A stretch of DNA of 52,982 nucleotides from an uncultured Clostridia bacterium (GTDB lineage Bacteria; Bacillota; Clostridia; TANB77; CAG-508), in NCBI GenBank assembly GCA_944386165.1, contig CALXAA010000010.1:1-52982 (forward strand), read 5' to 3'. Every line of letters starts with the position of its first letter. Position 1 is the stretch's first letter. The notes beneath the pieces are model-generated. The model worked only from the letters and a program-made list of their open reading frames with translations. It did not search any database and had not been told where the DNA came from. The position numbers were made by a program, and so were the translations under genes. Positions 24,458 to 34,193 of the stretch are shown here, in pieces.

Positions 24458-26110
24458 TTAAAATATTCCTACTATTTCTTCGTTTTCATTAATATCTATG
24501 TTTTCTGCTGCTGGAACTTTTGGTAATCCTGGCATTGTTAGAATTTTCCCTGCATATGCTACTATAAATTCTGCTCCAGCTTTTAAGTCTATATCTCTTA
24601 TGTTTATTTCATATTCATTCTTATCTTCTACATTTTTTGCATCATCTGAAAATGAATATTGTGTTTTTGCTATACATATTGGTAAATTTGAATATCCCAT
24701 TTTGTTTATTTTTTCAATTTTGCTAACTGCTTGTTCACTTAATTTTATTCCTTTTGCTCCATAAATTTGTTTTGCTATTTTTTCTATTTTATCTTCTATA
24801 GAGTCTTCTAAGTCATATATATATTTAAAATTATCTTTTTTCTCACACATTTGAATAATTTTGTTTGAGATATCTATTGCTCCTTCTCCGCCTTTTGCCC
24901 AGCTTTCAACTATGCTTGATTCTATATTTTGCTTTGTTAATTCTTTTTGTACATATTCTAATTCTTTTTCTGTGTCTGTATTATATTTATTTATTGCTAC
25001 AATTATATTTAGTCCAAATTTATTTTGGATATTGTCAATGTGTTTATATAAATTTTTCATTCCTTTTTGTAAACATTCAAAATTTTCGTTTAGAATTTCT
25101 TCTTTTGGAGCTCCTCCGTGATATTTTAGTGCTTTTATTGTTGCAACACATATAACTACATTTGGTTTTATATTTGCTTTTCTACATTTTATGTCTAAGA
25201 ATTTTTCTGCTCCTAAATCTGCTCCAAAACCAGCTTCTGTTACTGTATAATCTGATAATTTCATTGCTAATTTAGTTGCTATAATTGAATTACATCCATG
25301 TGCAATATTTGCAAATGGTCCTCCATGAATTAGTGCTGGAGTATATTCTAGTGTTTGTACTAAATTTGGTTTTATTGCATCTTTTAGTAATACTGCCATT
25401 GCTCCTTCTGCTTTTAAGTCTCTTGCAAATACTGGTTCTTCATTTTTGTTATATCCTATTAGTATATTTCCTAGTCTTTGTTTTAAATCTTTTATATTTT
25501 CAGACAAACATAAAATTGCCATTATTTCAGATGCTACTGATATATCAAATCCATCTTTTCTTGGAACTATTTTGCTTTCTCCTGATAAACCAGTTTCTAT
25601 TACTCTTAATTGTCTATCATTTAAGTCCATACATCTTTTCCATACTACTTCATTAATTTGTAGTTCGTTTCCAAAATATATGTGATTATCTATCATTGCT
25701 GATAGTAAATTATTTGCTGATGTTATTGCATGGATATCTCCTGTAAAGTGTAAATTTATGTCTTCCATTGGTGCAACTTGAGCATATCCTCCTCCTGTTG
25801 CTCCTCCTTTTATTCCAAATACTGGTCCAAGTGATGGTTCTCTTAATGCTAATATTGAGTTTTTTCCTATTCTTCTTAATCCATCTGCAATAGATATTGA
25901 TATTGTTGTTTTTCCTTCTCCTAATGGTGTAGGACTCATTGCTGTTACTAGTATTAATTTTCCATCTTTTTTGTTTTTATATTTTTCTGGATTTGAAATT
26001 TTGGCTTTATATTTTCCATATAATTCGATATCTTCTTCTAAATTTAATTTACTAGCTATATCTACTATATTTTTTAATTTAAATTGTTTTGCAATTTCTA
26101 TATCTGTCAT
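24458..26110 (-). CDS. fhs: Formate-tetrahydrofolate ligase
   Basis: 550 aa, close to the usual 556. The nucleotide-binding loop TPLGEGKTTISI (61-72) and the segments PSLGPVFGIKGGATGGGYAQ and DINLHFTGDIHAI are diagnostic. The enzyme makes 10-formyl-THF from formate, THF and ATP, feeding purine and formyl-Met synthesis and, in acetogens, the Wood-Ljungdahl methyl branch; nothing else here points to acetogenesis. The ribosome binding site is AAAGGAA. It is preceded by the PAP2-like gene (24 bp) and followed by folA. Confidence 0.96.
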   Translation of the reverse strand: MTDIEIAKQFKLKNIVDIASKLNLEEDIELYGKYKAKISNPEKYKNKKDGKLILVTAMSPTPLGEGKTTISISIADGLRRIGKNSILALREPSLGPVFGIKGGATGGGYAQVAPMEDINLHFTGDIHAITSANNLLSAMIDNHIYFGNELQINEVVWKRCMDLNDRQLRVIETGLSGESKIVPRKDGFDISVASEIMAILCLSENIKDLKQRLGNILIGYNKNEEPVFARDLKAEGAMAVLLKDAIKPNLVQTLEYTPALIHGGPFANIAHGCNSIIATKLAMKLSDYTVTEAGFGADLGAEKFLDIKCRKANIKPNVVICVATIKALKYHGGAPKEEILNENFECLQKGMKNLYKHIDNIQNKFGLNIIVAINKYNTDTEKELEYVQKELTKQNIESSIVESWAKGGEGAIDISNKIIQMCEKKDNFKYIYDLEDSIEDKIEKIAKQIYGAKGIKLSEQAVSKIEKINKMGYSNLPICIAKTQYSFSDDAKNVEDKNEYEINIRDIDLKAGAEFIVAYAGKILTMPGLPKVPAAENIDINENEEIVGIF

Positions 26111-26134
26111 ATACTTTACGTTCCTTTCTTAATA

Positions 26135-26575
26135 TCAGGCTATTGCTCCAATGAAAATTCCAAGTAGTGCTCCAACCAAAACTTGTATTGGTGTATGTCC
26201 TAATACTTCGACTAATTTTTCTTGTACCTGTACATTGCTAAGCCCAGGTGTGTCTATTATTTTATTTAATAATTTTGCTTGCTTTCCTGCTGCTCTTCTT
26301 ACTCCTGCTGCATCATACATTACAACTAATGCTACAATTAAGGAAAGAGCATATATGCTTGAGTCAAATCCTTCGCTTTTTCCTATCATTGTAGATATAC
26401 ACATTGTTATAGCAGAATGTGAGCTAGGCATGCCTCCAGCTCCTATAATTCTTTTAAAATTTAACTTTTTTGTTTTTAGTAGTTCGTATATTACTTTGAA
26501 TGTCTGTATGCAAAACCATAATATTAATGGAACATACAAATATTTATTTGTAATAAATTTTTGAAAATCATTCAT
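26135..26575 (-). CDS. Divergent PAP2 family membrane protein (DUF212, YuiD-like)
   Basis: 146 aa from the ATG at 26575, behind AAGGGGG. Three or four membrane helices. The segment GAGGMPSSHSAITM and the later AAGVRRAAGKQA are the DUF212/YuiD hallmarks, resembling the PSGH phosphatase motif of PAP2 enzymes. The substrate is unknown; an isoprenoid or lipid phosphate is the usual guess. It is sandwiched between xseB (27 bp upstream) and fhs (24 bp downstream), an order without obvious metabolic logic. Confidence 0.85.
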   Translation of the reverse strand: MNDFQKFITNKYLYVPLILWFCIQTFKVIYELLKTKKLNFKRIIGAGGMPSSHSAITMCISTMIGKSEGFDSSIYALSLIVALVVMYDAAGVRRAAGKQAKLLNKIIDTPGLSNVQVQEKLVEVLGHTPIQVLVGALLGIFIGAIA

Positions 26576-26602
26576 TGTATCCCCCTTACATATCATAGTT
26601 TT

Positions 26603-26830
26603 TTATTCATTGTTTTCTACAAAATTGCTTTCTTCTAATTCGCCTTCTTTTTCTAGAAGAATAGTAATTTTTTTCTCTGCTTTTTCTAGCATACTATTGC
26701 ATTGTTTTGCAATTTTCATTCCTTCTTCAAATTTTTTTACTGATTCGTCTAGGTTTAAATCTCCTTTTTCTAATTGTGTTACAATTGTTTCTAATTCTTG
26801 CATTGATTGTTCAAAATTTTTTTCTTCCAT
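26603..26830 (-). CDS. xseB: Exodeoxyribonuclease VII small subunit
   Basis: 75 aa, the normal size. FEQSMQELETIVTQLEKGDLNLDESVKKFEEGM is the XseB pattern: two helices that bind the C-terminal region of XseA. The enzyme degrades single-stranded DNA to acid-soluble oligonucleotides. The large subunit xseA is not in the window, though it is often the immediate upstream neighbour; here the upstream gene encodes a pilin-like protein. The C-terminus is acidic. Confidence 0.93.
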   Translation of the reverse strand: MEEKNFEQSMQELETIVTQLEKGDLNLDESVKKFEEGMKIAKQCNSMLEKAEKKITILLEKEGELEESNFVENNE

Positions 26831-26855
26831 TAGTTTTCTAACCTTTCTATTAAAA

Positions 26856-28316
26856 TTACTCTTCTGAATTACTTAAATCTATAAGAATATTTTTGCTTTT
26901 TATTCTATTTCCATTTTCATCAATAATCTCTACAAAAGCAACTTTAGTTCCTGCAAAGTTTTCTATTCTTATGTCACTAGGTAATACACTTTTTCTAATT
27001 GTTTTCATGGCATTTATTCCAATGTCTTCTATCCAACCATAAGTATAGTCATATGGTCCTTCTTCATCATTTCCTATATATAGCCTTATAGAAACATTTT
27101 TTAGTCTTGAATTTCCTATATTAGTTAGTGAAATATAGAAATCTATGCTTGGGTCTTTATAATAATTATATGTATCTCCTTCAACTGGCTGGCTTGTTTC
27201 TTCAAATTCAGCACTTATTACAGCAATAGTGTCTGCAACTTTAAATGTTGCTTCTACTGTTTGTTCTAATGATGGCTCTGCTGTTGTTACTTTAATTGCA
27301 TATGTTAATGTTCCTTTTCCTATGTCTTCTTCTTTAATTGTATATGAGTATCCTTCTACTTCTTTTGTTTCTCCTGGTTCTAGTCTTTCTATTATGTTTT
27401 CTTCGAAGCCTTTGGCAGAATCTATTGATATTCCTTTAATTGTTGATGTTCCTGTGTTTGTTATTATTGCTTTAAAATTAACAGTTTCTCCTAAATCGTA
27501 TCCTGTGTCGTTTTGTGAGTCATTAATTGTTTCAATTTTAACAATCATTTTTTCTTTTACTGTTAATCTATATACAAATAATTGTCTTGTGTATTCAATT
27601 GTATCTCCTCCATCAGCCAGTGTTGTTGCTGTAACTTTAAAATTTGCATTCCATATTCCATTTCTTGCTATAAAATTTGTGGTTAGTTTTTCTGTTGATC
27701 CAGCTGTTAAAGGGTCTGCAATATCCCATTCTTGATTTGCGTATGTTTCTCCATATTGGTTTTCTAAATTTTCTAATGTAACATGAACATTGTATAATGT
27801 TGTGTCACCTAAATTGCTTACAGATATTTCATATTCAATATTATCATTTTCTTCATATGTAGCTTTTGGATTTGTTATTTCTGCAACTAATTCAATCTGT
27901 TCTTCTACTTCTACTTTTGGTCTTATAATTGTATTTAATTCAATGTATTCTTTTTTATTATTTTGTACATATCCAACTGAAACTGTTATTTCCTTATATC
28001 CATCTTGTTCTACTACTGCTATTGTATCAACAGTGTATCCTTTTGGTATACTAGAAGCATTTAAGTCTCCACTTTCTCCTAATGCATCTTCTACAGTTAT
28101 CCCTGAAATAATACTGTCATAATCCATCATCTTTATTCCTTCAACTACTTGAATTGCTATATCTAATGCTGTTGCTTTTCTTTTTGTTCGTAAGTTTATG
28201 TTTACTACATTTGAAAATAAACTTGCGATTAATGGGATGAATATTATTAGTATAACTACTCCAATAGTGGCATCAACACCTGTTATTCCTTTATTTTCTC
28301 TTATTTTTTTTAACAC
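26856..28316 (-). CDS. Large pilin-like protein with DUF11/CARDB-type repeats
   Basis: 486 aa. A short basic leader ends KG, followed by ITGVDATIGVVILIIFIPLIASLF, which looks like a type IV prepilin cleavage site and hydrophobic helix with Asp rather than Glu at +5, then ALDIAIQVVEGIKMMDYDSI, a pilin-like helix. Three or four beta-sandwich repeats of DUF11/CARDB type follow (for example NDNIEYEISVSNLGDTTLYNVHV and LGETVNFKAIITNTGTSTIKGI). It may be a tip or minor pilin that extends from the pilus encoded at 31687-41467. It leads the xseB-PAP2-fhs-folA run. The start is GTG with a poorly placed ribosome binding site, so the exact first residue is uncertain. Confidence 0.75.
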   Translation of the reverse strand: MLKKIRENKGITGVDATIGVVILIIFIPLIASLFSNVVNINLRTKRKATALDIAIQVVEGIKMMDYDSIISGITVEDALGESGDLNASSIPKGYTVDTIAVVEQDGYKEITVSVGYVQNNKKEYIELNTIIRPKVEVEEQIELVAEITNPKATYEENDNIEYEISVSNLGDTTLYNVHVTLENLENQYGETYANQEWDIADPLTAGSTEKLTTNFIARNGIWNANFKVTATTLADGGDTIEYTRQLFVYRLTVKEKMIVKIETINDSQNDTGYDLGETVNFKAIITNTGTSTIKGISIDSAKGFEENIIERLEPGETKEVEGYSYTIKEEDIGKGTLTYAIKVTTAEPSLEQTVEATFKVADTIAVISAEFEETSQPVEGDTYNYYKDPSIDFYISLTNIGNSRLKNVSIRLYIGNDEEGPYDYTYGWIEDIGINAMKTIRKSVLPSDIRIENFAGTKVAFVEIIDENGNRIKSKNILIDLSNSEE

Positions 28317-28434
28317 TTTTTTCTACATTTTTCCTTTCATTTGTATATATTTCTAATATATAATATACCAATAATTATCAACAAAATCAATAGATAAAAC
28401 ATAATTTTTATTTGAAAATATAACCAAAAAAAAT

Positions 28435-28454
28435 GGCTAGAATAGTTTCTAGCC
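28435..28454 (-). terminator. Terminator of the HU gene
   Basis: GGCTAGAA at 28435-28442 pairs with TTCTAGCC at 28447-28454; on the minus strand ATTTTTTTT follows. Confidence 0.85.
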
Positions 28455-28476
28455 TAATAATATATTTTTCATATAA

Positions 28477-28752
28477 TTATTTGTTAACTGTATCTTTTAA
28501 TGCTTTTCCAGCTTTGAATACTGGAGCTTTTGATGCAGGTATTTTTATCTCTTCTTTTGTTTGAGGATTTCTACCTTTTCTTGCAGCTCTTTTTCTAACT
28601 TCGAAAGATCCAAATCCAACTAATTGAATTTTATCTCCTCCTTTTAATGCTTCAGCTACTACTTCAACAAATGCATTTACTGCTGCTTCTGTTGCTTTTT
28701 TTGAATCTCCAGTTTTTGCAGACATTGCTGCTACTAATTCAGCTTTGTTCAT
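28477..28752 (-). CDS. hup: HU-family DNA-binding protein
   Basis: 91 aa. MNKAELVAAMSAKTGDSKKATEAAVNAF, then GDKIQLVGFGSFEVRKRAARKGRNPQT and IPASKAPVFKAGKALK: the full HU pattern including the RNP beta-arm that inserts into the minor groove. It is a homodimeric nucleoid protein that bends DNA. The ribosome binding site is AGGAGGT. It is a single-gene unit with its own terminator. Confidence 0.96.
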   Translation of the reverse strand: MNKAELVAAMSAKTGDSKKATEAAVNAFVEVVAEALKGGDKIQLVGFGSFEVRKRAARKGRNPQTKEEIKIPASKAPVFKAGKALKDTVNK

Positions 28753-28869
28753 TGTGATTACCTCCTATAAATTTTTGTAATAATATGTACTTATATTGCA
28801 GTTTCTAAGCAATATCTGTACTTTTCTGTTTATTTATTCTCCAAAATATTTTAAATTCCCTCTTTTTTT

Positions 28870-30501
28870 TTAATAAATTTTGAATTTTTTTAATATTTTC
28901 AAGATTTTTTCTCCTTTTGGAAGCATTATTACATCTTCTTCATTATAAATTTTTAATGCTATTACTGCTAAGAAATATATAATTACCGCAAATAGCATTG
29001 ATATTATTGTTGCCTTATTTCCTAATAATATACTATTTTTTATTAAAAATAAATAAAATGTATATGAACAAATTCCCATTATACTAGCTGCAATTACTGG
29101 CTTAAAAATAAATTTTTTAAATCCTAAATCTAGTTTTATGTATTTTTTTAATACAATAAATACTATTATAAAAGCTGTTGCATGACATGCTATTGTTGCA
29201 ATTGCTGCACCATATACATTTAATGCTGGTATTCTTAATAAGATTAAATTTAAAATTAATTTTACAACACATCCAGCTCCTAATGCAAATGCAGGAATCA
29301 TTACTTTTCCAAATCCTTGTAATGCTCCACTAATTGTTTGGTTTAGTATTGAAAAAATTACACCTATTGCAACTAATTGTAATAATACTGCTCCACTGTT
29401 GGCATTTGGATATAATAAGTTTAATATAGGTTGTGCAAATACAACTAATCCAACAACACATGGTAGACCTATTAACATTGATGTTAATAATGAAAAAGAT
29501 ATTCTTTTTGTTGCTGTTTTTGTATCTTTTTTTGCTTTTGCTGCTGAAATTGCTGGAACTAATGCTGTAGAAAATGCTATGTTTATTGCAAGTGGTAAGT
29601 TTGTTACTGTATCTACTTTTCCTCCTAATATTCCATAAAGTGTTTGTGCTGTCTCAGATCCTAAATATGTACTTAAAATTCTTTTTACAGTGAATGAGTC
29701 TATATTTTTATTAAATGATGTCATAATTGAACTTAGTGTTAATGGAATTGATACCATTAATATTTTCTTTATAATTGTTTTTACATTTTCATATTTATAA
29801 TTAACTGTTTGCTCTATCTCGTTTCCAATTTCTTTTCTTTTGGTTCTATAATATATAAACATATAAGCAAAACTTGAAAATGTTGCAATTGTAGTTGCTA
29901 AGTTTGCTCCTGCTGCCATCATTTCTGTAGATGTAGATGTTATAATTGCTACAAATTCTACAATAAGTATTGTTAATAGTGTTTTAAAAATTTGTTCTAT
30001 TGTTTGAGCTCTTGCTGTAATTTTTAAAGTTCTTCTTCCATTAAAATATCCTCTAAATACAGATGATATTGAAACAAAGAATATTGCTGGTGATAATGCA
30101 ATTAGTGTTAATTCTGCCTCTGGAATTTGAATAAAGTTATATGCAATTACATGTGCAAAAAGGAATAATAAAACTGTGCCAATTGCTCCAATTATTCCAA
30201 ATGTTGCAAGTGCTACTTTAAAAATTTTGTTAGCTCCTTTGTTATCTCCAACTGCTAATCTTTCTGCTACTAATTTTGATATGGCATTTGGAACACCTAT
30301 TGAAGACACTGTTAAAAGTAATGCATAAATCTGATAGCCACTAACATATATAGCATTTCCAGCATCTCCAAAGCCTTCTCTATTTGTTAAATACAAAGTG
30401 TAAATTAAACCTAATACTTTTATTAATATTTGAGAAAACATTATAGTTATTACACCTTGCATAAAGCTCTCTTTTTTTACTTTATATTTTTCTTCTGTCA
30501 T
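28870..30501 (-). CDS. SpoVB/MurJ-like flippase (MOP superfamily)
   Basis: 543 aa with about fourteen membrane helices. The pattern FMQGVITIMFSQILIKVLGLIYTLYLTNREGFGDAG near the N-terminus and ISSVFRGYFNGRR belong to the SpoVB/MurJ polysaccharide-transport group. SpoVB is needed for spore cortex formation, and close relatives (MurJ) flip lipid II; the two are hard to separate by eye. A spore or vegetative wall-precursor flippase is the likely role. The ribosome binding site is AAAGGAAT. It is a single-gene unit, divergent from rplM. Confidence 0.82.
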   Translation of the reverse strand: MTEEKYKVKKESFMQGVITIMFSQILIKVLGLIYTLYLTNREGFGDAGNAIYVSGYQIYALLLTVSSIGVPNAISKLVAERLAVGDNKGANKIFKVALATFGIIGAIGTVLLFLFAHVIAYNFIQIPEAELTLIALSPAIFFVSISSVFRGYFNGRRTLKITARAQTIEQIFKTLLTILIVEFVAIITSTSTEMMAAGANLATTIATFSSFAYMFIYYRTKRKEIGNEIEQTVNYKYENVKTIIKKILMVSIPLTLSSIMTSFNKNIDSFTVKRILSTYLGSETAQTLYGILGGKVDTVTNLPLAINIAFSTALVPAISAAKAKKDTKTATKRISFSLLTSMLIGLPCVVGLVVFAQPILNLLYPNANSGAVLLQLVAIGVIFSILNQTISGALQGFGKVMIPAFALGAGCVVKLILNLILLRIPALNVYGAAIATIACHATAFIIVFIVLKKYIKLDLGFKKFIFKPVIAASIMGICSYTFYLFLIKNSILLGNKATIISMLFAVIIYFLAVIALKIYNEEDVIMLPKGEKILKILKKFKIY

Positions 30502-30615
30502 ATTTTATAATATTCCTTTCCTAATTTTATCCCCCTATATTTAATTCTATGTATTCAAAATCCTATTTATTATATATTTCATTTTCAAAAATATCAATAA
30601 CTTTTAAGAATTTTA

Positions 30616-30644
30616 TTGACAAATTCAACTTTTTGTATTAAAAT
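30616..30644 (+). promoter_or_regulatory. rplM promoter
   Basis: TTGACA at 30616-30621, a 17-bp spacer and TAAAAT at 30639-30644. The transcript start would be near 30651, giving a leader of about 110 nt. Confidence 0.78.
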
Positions 30645-30650
30645 ATTTTA

Positions 30651-30760
30651 GTACATATTGGAAATATGATTTAAATTTAAACTTCTCCCCGGTAGCTTTA
30701 AATTTAAACTTCATATAAATAAATTATAAAATATAAAAAATTAGGAGGAAAGATAATACC
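30651..30760 (+). promoter_or_regulatory. Structured rplM leader (candidate L13 autoregulatory leader)
   Basis: TTTAAATTTAAA occurs twice, at 30670-30681 and 30697-30708, and is self-complementary, so the two copies close a 12-bp hairpin around the loop CTTCTCCCCGGTAGC. Each copy is followed by CTTC. Firmicutes rplM transcripts often have an L13-binding leader; a match to that family was not tested. Confidence 0.5.
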
Positions 30761-31195
30761 ATGAATAATGTTACATATAGTGCAAAAAAATCAGAAGTTG
30801 AAAGAAAATGGTATATAATTGATGCAGCAAACAAACCACTTGGTAGAGTTGCTACAGAAGCAGCAAAACTACTTAGAGGAAAACACAAACCAACTTTCAC
30901 ACCAAATATTGATACAGGTGATAATGTTATAATCATCAATTGCAAAGATGCAAAATTAACAGGAAATAAATTAAATTCAAAAATTTATAGACATCATTCA
31001 GGATATATTGGAGGAATGAAAGAAACATCTGCAACTGTTATGATGCAAAAAAATCCAGAAAAAGCTATGATGCTTGCTGTTAAAGGAATGTTACCACATA
31101 CTTCTTTAGGAAGACAAATGGCAACAAAATTAAGAACATTTGCTGGAAGCGAACACAATCTTCAAGCACAAAAACCAGAAATTTGGAATTTTTAA
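30761..31195 (+). CDS. rplM: 50S ribosomal protein L13
   Basis: 144 aa, normal length. [34 protein letters not shown] and [21 protein letters not shown] segments, then [12 protein letters not shown], are the L13 signatures. It binds 23S rRNA early in assembly. The ribosome binding site is AGGAGG. It is co-transcribed with rpsI, 17 bp downstream, the usual pairing. Confidence 0.97.
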   Translation: MNNVTYSAKKSEVERKWYIIDAANKPLGRVATEAAKLLRGKHKPTFTPNIDTGDNVIIINCKDAKLTGNKLNSKIYRHHSGYIGGMKETSATVMMQKNPEKAMMLAVKGMLPHTSLGRQMATKLRTFAGSEHNLQAQKPEIWNF

Positions 31196-31212
31196 TTTAA
31201 GGAGGAACAATA

Positions 31213-31614
31213 ATGGCTAAGTCAAATAAAATAACATACTTAGGTACAGGTAGAAGAAAAAGTTCAATAGCTAGAGTTAGATTAGTTGAAGGAACAGGAA
31301 AAATAACAATAAACAATAAAGATATCGAAGAATTTTTCGATTTAGAAACATTAAAAGTTATTGTTAGACAACCATTAACAGTTACAAATACATTAGCAAA
31401 ATATGATGTTATTTGTTCAGTACATGGTGGAGGTGTTTCTGGTCAAGCAGGAGCTATTAGACATGGAATTGCTAGAGCTTTAAATGAAGCAAATTCAGAA
31501 TATAGACCTGCATTAAAATCAAATGGATTCTTAACAAGAGATTCTCGTATGAAAGAAAGAAAAAAATACGGTCTTAAAAAAGCTAGAAAAGCACCACAAT
31601 TCTCAAAGAGATAA
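31213..31614 (+). CDS. rpsI: 30S ribosomal protein S9
   Basis: 133 aa. [21 protein letters not shown], the [19 protein letters not shown] core and the basic tail [17 protein letters not shown] are diagnostic; the final KR contacts tRNA in the P site. The ribosome binding site is AAGGAGG. It ends the rplM-rpsI operon at a strong terminator. Confidence 0.97.
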   Translation: MAKSNKITYLGTGRRKSSIARVRLVEGTGKITINNKDIEEFFDLETLKVIVRQPLTVTNTLAKYDVICSVHGGGVSGQAGAIRHGIARALNEANSEYRPALKSNGFLTRDSRMKERKKYGLKKARKAPQFSKR

Positions 31615-31638
31615 AAAGAGCTTTTTACAAATATATCA

Positions 31639-31670
31639 AAAATCGGAAGTTTTAAAACTTCCGATTTTTT
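31639..31670 (+). terminator. Terminator of rplM-rpsI
   Basis: AATCGGAAGTTT pairs with AAACTTCCGATT, then a run of T to 31670. The same hairpin faces the end of the pilus operon from the opposite strand. Confidence 0.88.
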
Positions 31671-31686
31671 GTTATACTCCAGATAT

Positions 31687-33039
31687 TTATACTCCTGCTG
31701 CAGAGAACAAGAAATTTCCCATATAAACTTGAATAATAGGTACTAATATTACACATACGAAGAATATTAATACTACACCAACAACAGAATAAACAACTTG
31801 AGGCATTACTGCAGTTATTTTTTCCATTGTATTTTTTATATCTATATTCATATATTCTCTAAGTTTACCTAACATTTCTGTCAAATCTGTTTGCATACCT
31901 ATTTTAAGCATTTCTGTTTGCATCATTGAACACAATCCAGAATCTTCAAATGGTTTAATCCAAGAATAACCTGTTAATATATTATTTATTGAAGTTTCTA
32001 TTAATGCCAGCATTACCTGATTTTTAGTAATATTTTTACTAACTTCAAGTGCTTCTTGTATTCTCATTCCATTAGTAACATTTAATTCTATTGCTTGTAT
32101 AAATCTAGAAAAATCTAATGAAAAGATTAAACCTCCAAATATAGGCATTTTGTATTTAAAATAGTGAAAATTATATTTACCTCTAGGAGTGTTAATGTAA
32201 AATACTATTATACCAACAATTACTGCAACTATTGCAGTTGGAATAGGCCAATATTCCATAACTTTAGCTAAGAAATCTTTAAACCACATTGTAATAGCCG
32301 GTAATTTGGCATCTGAACCAAGTTCATCAAATAAGTTTTCTATTTGAGGAATTGCAACTAAAGTACCTGCTACTAACAATACTATTATTCCAATAAACTG
32401 TGCTATATTTGGAATTAATATTTTCTTTACCTTTTTTGTTAGTTCAGTTGATTCCTCTAAATATTTTACAGCTTGTTCTAATGAAGCTGTAAGAGAACCT
32501 GAAAGTTCTCCTACTTTAACCATATTTATGTATATAAATGGAAATACATCTGAATAATATTCCATAGTAGAATACATATATTGACCTGCTTCAAGTCCAG
32601 CTAATATATCTTCTAAGATTCCTCTTAAAGACATATTTTCTGTACTTTGAATTATTGTTGTTAAAGCATGTATATTATTAAAATTTGATTTTTTTAATAA
32701 ATATAAGTCTTGAGTAAATATTATAATATCCCTAACAGTTACTTTTTTTGTTGCATCTATATACATAGCTATTCTTTCAACTGTTCTATTTGGTGCTTTA
32801 GTAGTTTGAGTTGTTGTGAACTGTGCCGTATTTATATCTTTTAAAATATCTTTTGCATTACTGATATTTTTTCTTTTTTTACTTTTATTTGTTGAGGCAA
32901 AACCAACACGAACTATATCAATTGGTGTAATATTGTTTTGTTTTAATTTTTCCATTAATTTCTGTTTGTTTTCTTCTTCAACTTTGTTTTTAACAATCAA
33001 ACCTTTATCAGTCATGCCTTTATAAATAAATACTGCCAT
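31687..33039 (-). CDS. pilC: Type IV pilus inner-membrane platform protein PilC
   Basis: 450 aa. MAVFIYKGMTDKGLIVKNKVEEENKQKLMEKLKQNN matches the PilC/GspF N-terminus, followed by two T2SSF domains, each with its own membrane helices: about 115-235 (ending in a span near 205-225) and about 320-450. PilC forms the rotor-like platform on which PilB and PilT act. It is the last gene of the pilus operon, 27 bp after pilT; the ribosome binding site is AAAGGAG. Confidence 0.9.
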   Translation of the reverse strand: MAVFIYKGMTDKGLIVKNKVEEENKQKLMEKLKQNNITPIDIVRVGFASTNKSKKRKNISNAKDILKDINTAQFTTTQTTKAPNRTVERIAMYIDATKKVTVRDIIIFTQDLYLLKKSNFNNIHALTTIIQSTENMSLRGILEDILAGLEAGQYMYSTMEYYSDVFPFIYINMVKVGELSGSLTASLEQAVKYLEESTELTKKVKKILIPNIAQFIGIIVLLVAGTLVAIPQIENLFDELGSDAKLPAITMWFKDFLAKVMEYWPIPTAIVAVIVGIIVFYINTPRGKYNFHYFKYKMPIFGGLIFSLDFSRFIQAIELNVTNGMRIQEALEVSKNITKNQVMLALIETSINNILTGYSWIKPFEDSGLCSMMQTEMLKIGMQTDLTEMLGKLREYMNIDIKNTMEKITAVMPQVVYSVVGVVLIFFVCVILVPIIQVYMGNFLFSAAGV

Positions 33040-33066
33040 ATATCAACTTGGTCTCCTTTCTATAGA

Positions 33067-34170
33067 TTATCTTCTTCCCTTTCTAATTCTTAATTGCATT
33101 ACAGTTCTATTAAGCATTTCATAGTTCTTTTCTTCTACTTGTGCTTTTGCTTGTTCTAGTGTAATTCTATCTTCTATAAATAAATTTGCAAGAGAGCTTA
33201 TTAAACTTACACTTCCTTTATCTGCTCCACTTTGTATGGCATCTTCAATTTCTGATACGCTTATTTTTTCTTTTCTAATTATACCTGAAACAACATTATC
33301 AACAACCATAACTTCTGGTATTAATTCAAGTTTTCCTGTTGTTCCTAGTAGTAATCTTTGTGAAATTACCAATTTTAATAATGATGATAATAAATATTTT
33401 ATTTGTACTTGATCACGAACTTCATAGAAGTTTATAATTCTATCTATTGTTTCAGCACAAGATTTTGTATGTAGTGTTCCTATTACTAAGTGTCCTGATT
33501 CTGCCATTTCTATTGCAGCTTCCATTGTAATTTTGTCTCTAATCTCTCCTATTACTAAGATATCACAATCTTCTCTTAATGCGTTTTTTACACCATCATG
33601 ATATGTTAAGCAGTCTCTTCCACTTCCTACTTCTTTTTGTACAATTAGAGAATTTTTAGATTTGTGCATAAATTCTATTGGGCTTTCTAATGATAATATC
33701 TTTTTATTTTGTGTTTCATTTATATGATTTACTAATGCATTTAATGTTGTTGATTTACCAGAGTTTGTTTTACCTGTAACTAATATTACTCCTTGAGGTT
33801 GATAAGTCATTCTTCTTACAACATCAGGAACACCTAAAGATTCATAAGGTGGTAATTCATTTTTTATAATTCTCATAGTAAATACAGGAACTTCATCTGC
33901 AAATGAAATATTTACCCTTAAACGTGTTCCGTCACATACATATGATGTATCAAGTTTTCTTGTTTGTTCAAAACTTTTTGCTTTATCAGCATTTCCATTT
34001 ATAATATAATCACAAATCTCAAACATGTCTTCATCTTTTAATTGTTTTGAATTTTCTTGTGGAACTAATGCTTTTTTTATTCTAAACATTGGATGTTGTC
34101 CTGCAATTAGGTGTATATCTGAAGCATCCTTGTCCATTGCATTTTTTATAATTGAATCAAAATCTACCAT
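33067..34170 (-). CDS. pilT: Type IV pilus retraction ATPase PilT
   Basis: 367 aa. The Walker A TGKTNSGKSTTLN (about 131-143), the Asp box ALREDCDILVIGEIRD, and the His box GHLVIGTLHTKS define a secretion ATPase, and the overall length and N-terminus (DIHLIAGQHPMFRI) mark PilT rather than PilB. It powers pilus depolymerisation, hence twitching or DNA uptake. The canonical AIRNLIRE C-terminal helix is not obvious; SSLANLFIEDRITLEQA occupies that region. The ribosome binding site is AGGAGGG. Confidence 0.92.
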   Translation of the reverse strand: MVDFDSIIKNAMDKDASDIHLIAGQHPMFRIKKALVPQENSKQLKDEDMFEICDYIINGNADKAKSFEQTRKLDTSYVCDGTRLRVNISFADEVPVFTMRIIKNELPPYESLGVPDVVRRMTYQPQGVILVTGKTNSGKSTTLNALVNHINETQNKKILSLESPIEFMHKSKNSLIVQKEVGSGRDCLTYHDGVKNALREDCDILVIGEIRDKITMEAAIEMAESGHLVIGTLHTKSCAETIDRIINFYEVRDQVQIKYLLSSLLKLVISQRLLLGTTGKLELIPEVMVVDNVVSGIIRKEKISVSEIEDAIQSGADKGSVSLISSLANLFIEDRITLEQAKAQVEEKNYEMLNRTVMQLRIRKGRR

Positions 34171-34193
34171 AATACCCTCCTACTTTCTTTTAA

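Noticed and set aside
27229..27735. 168-codon plus-strand frame inside the large pilin-like gene
   Set aside because: It is antisense to a protein with clear beta-repeat structure, without a ribosome binding site.
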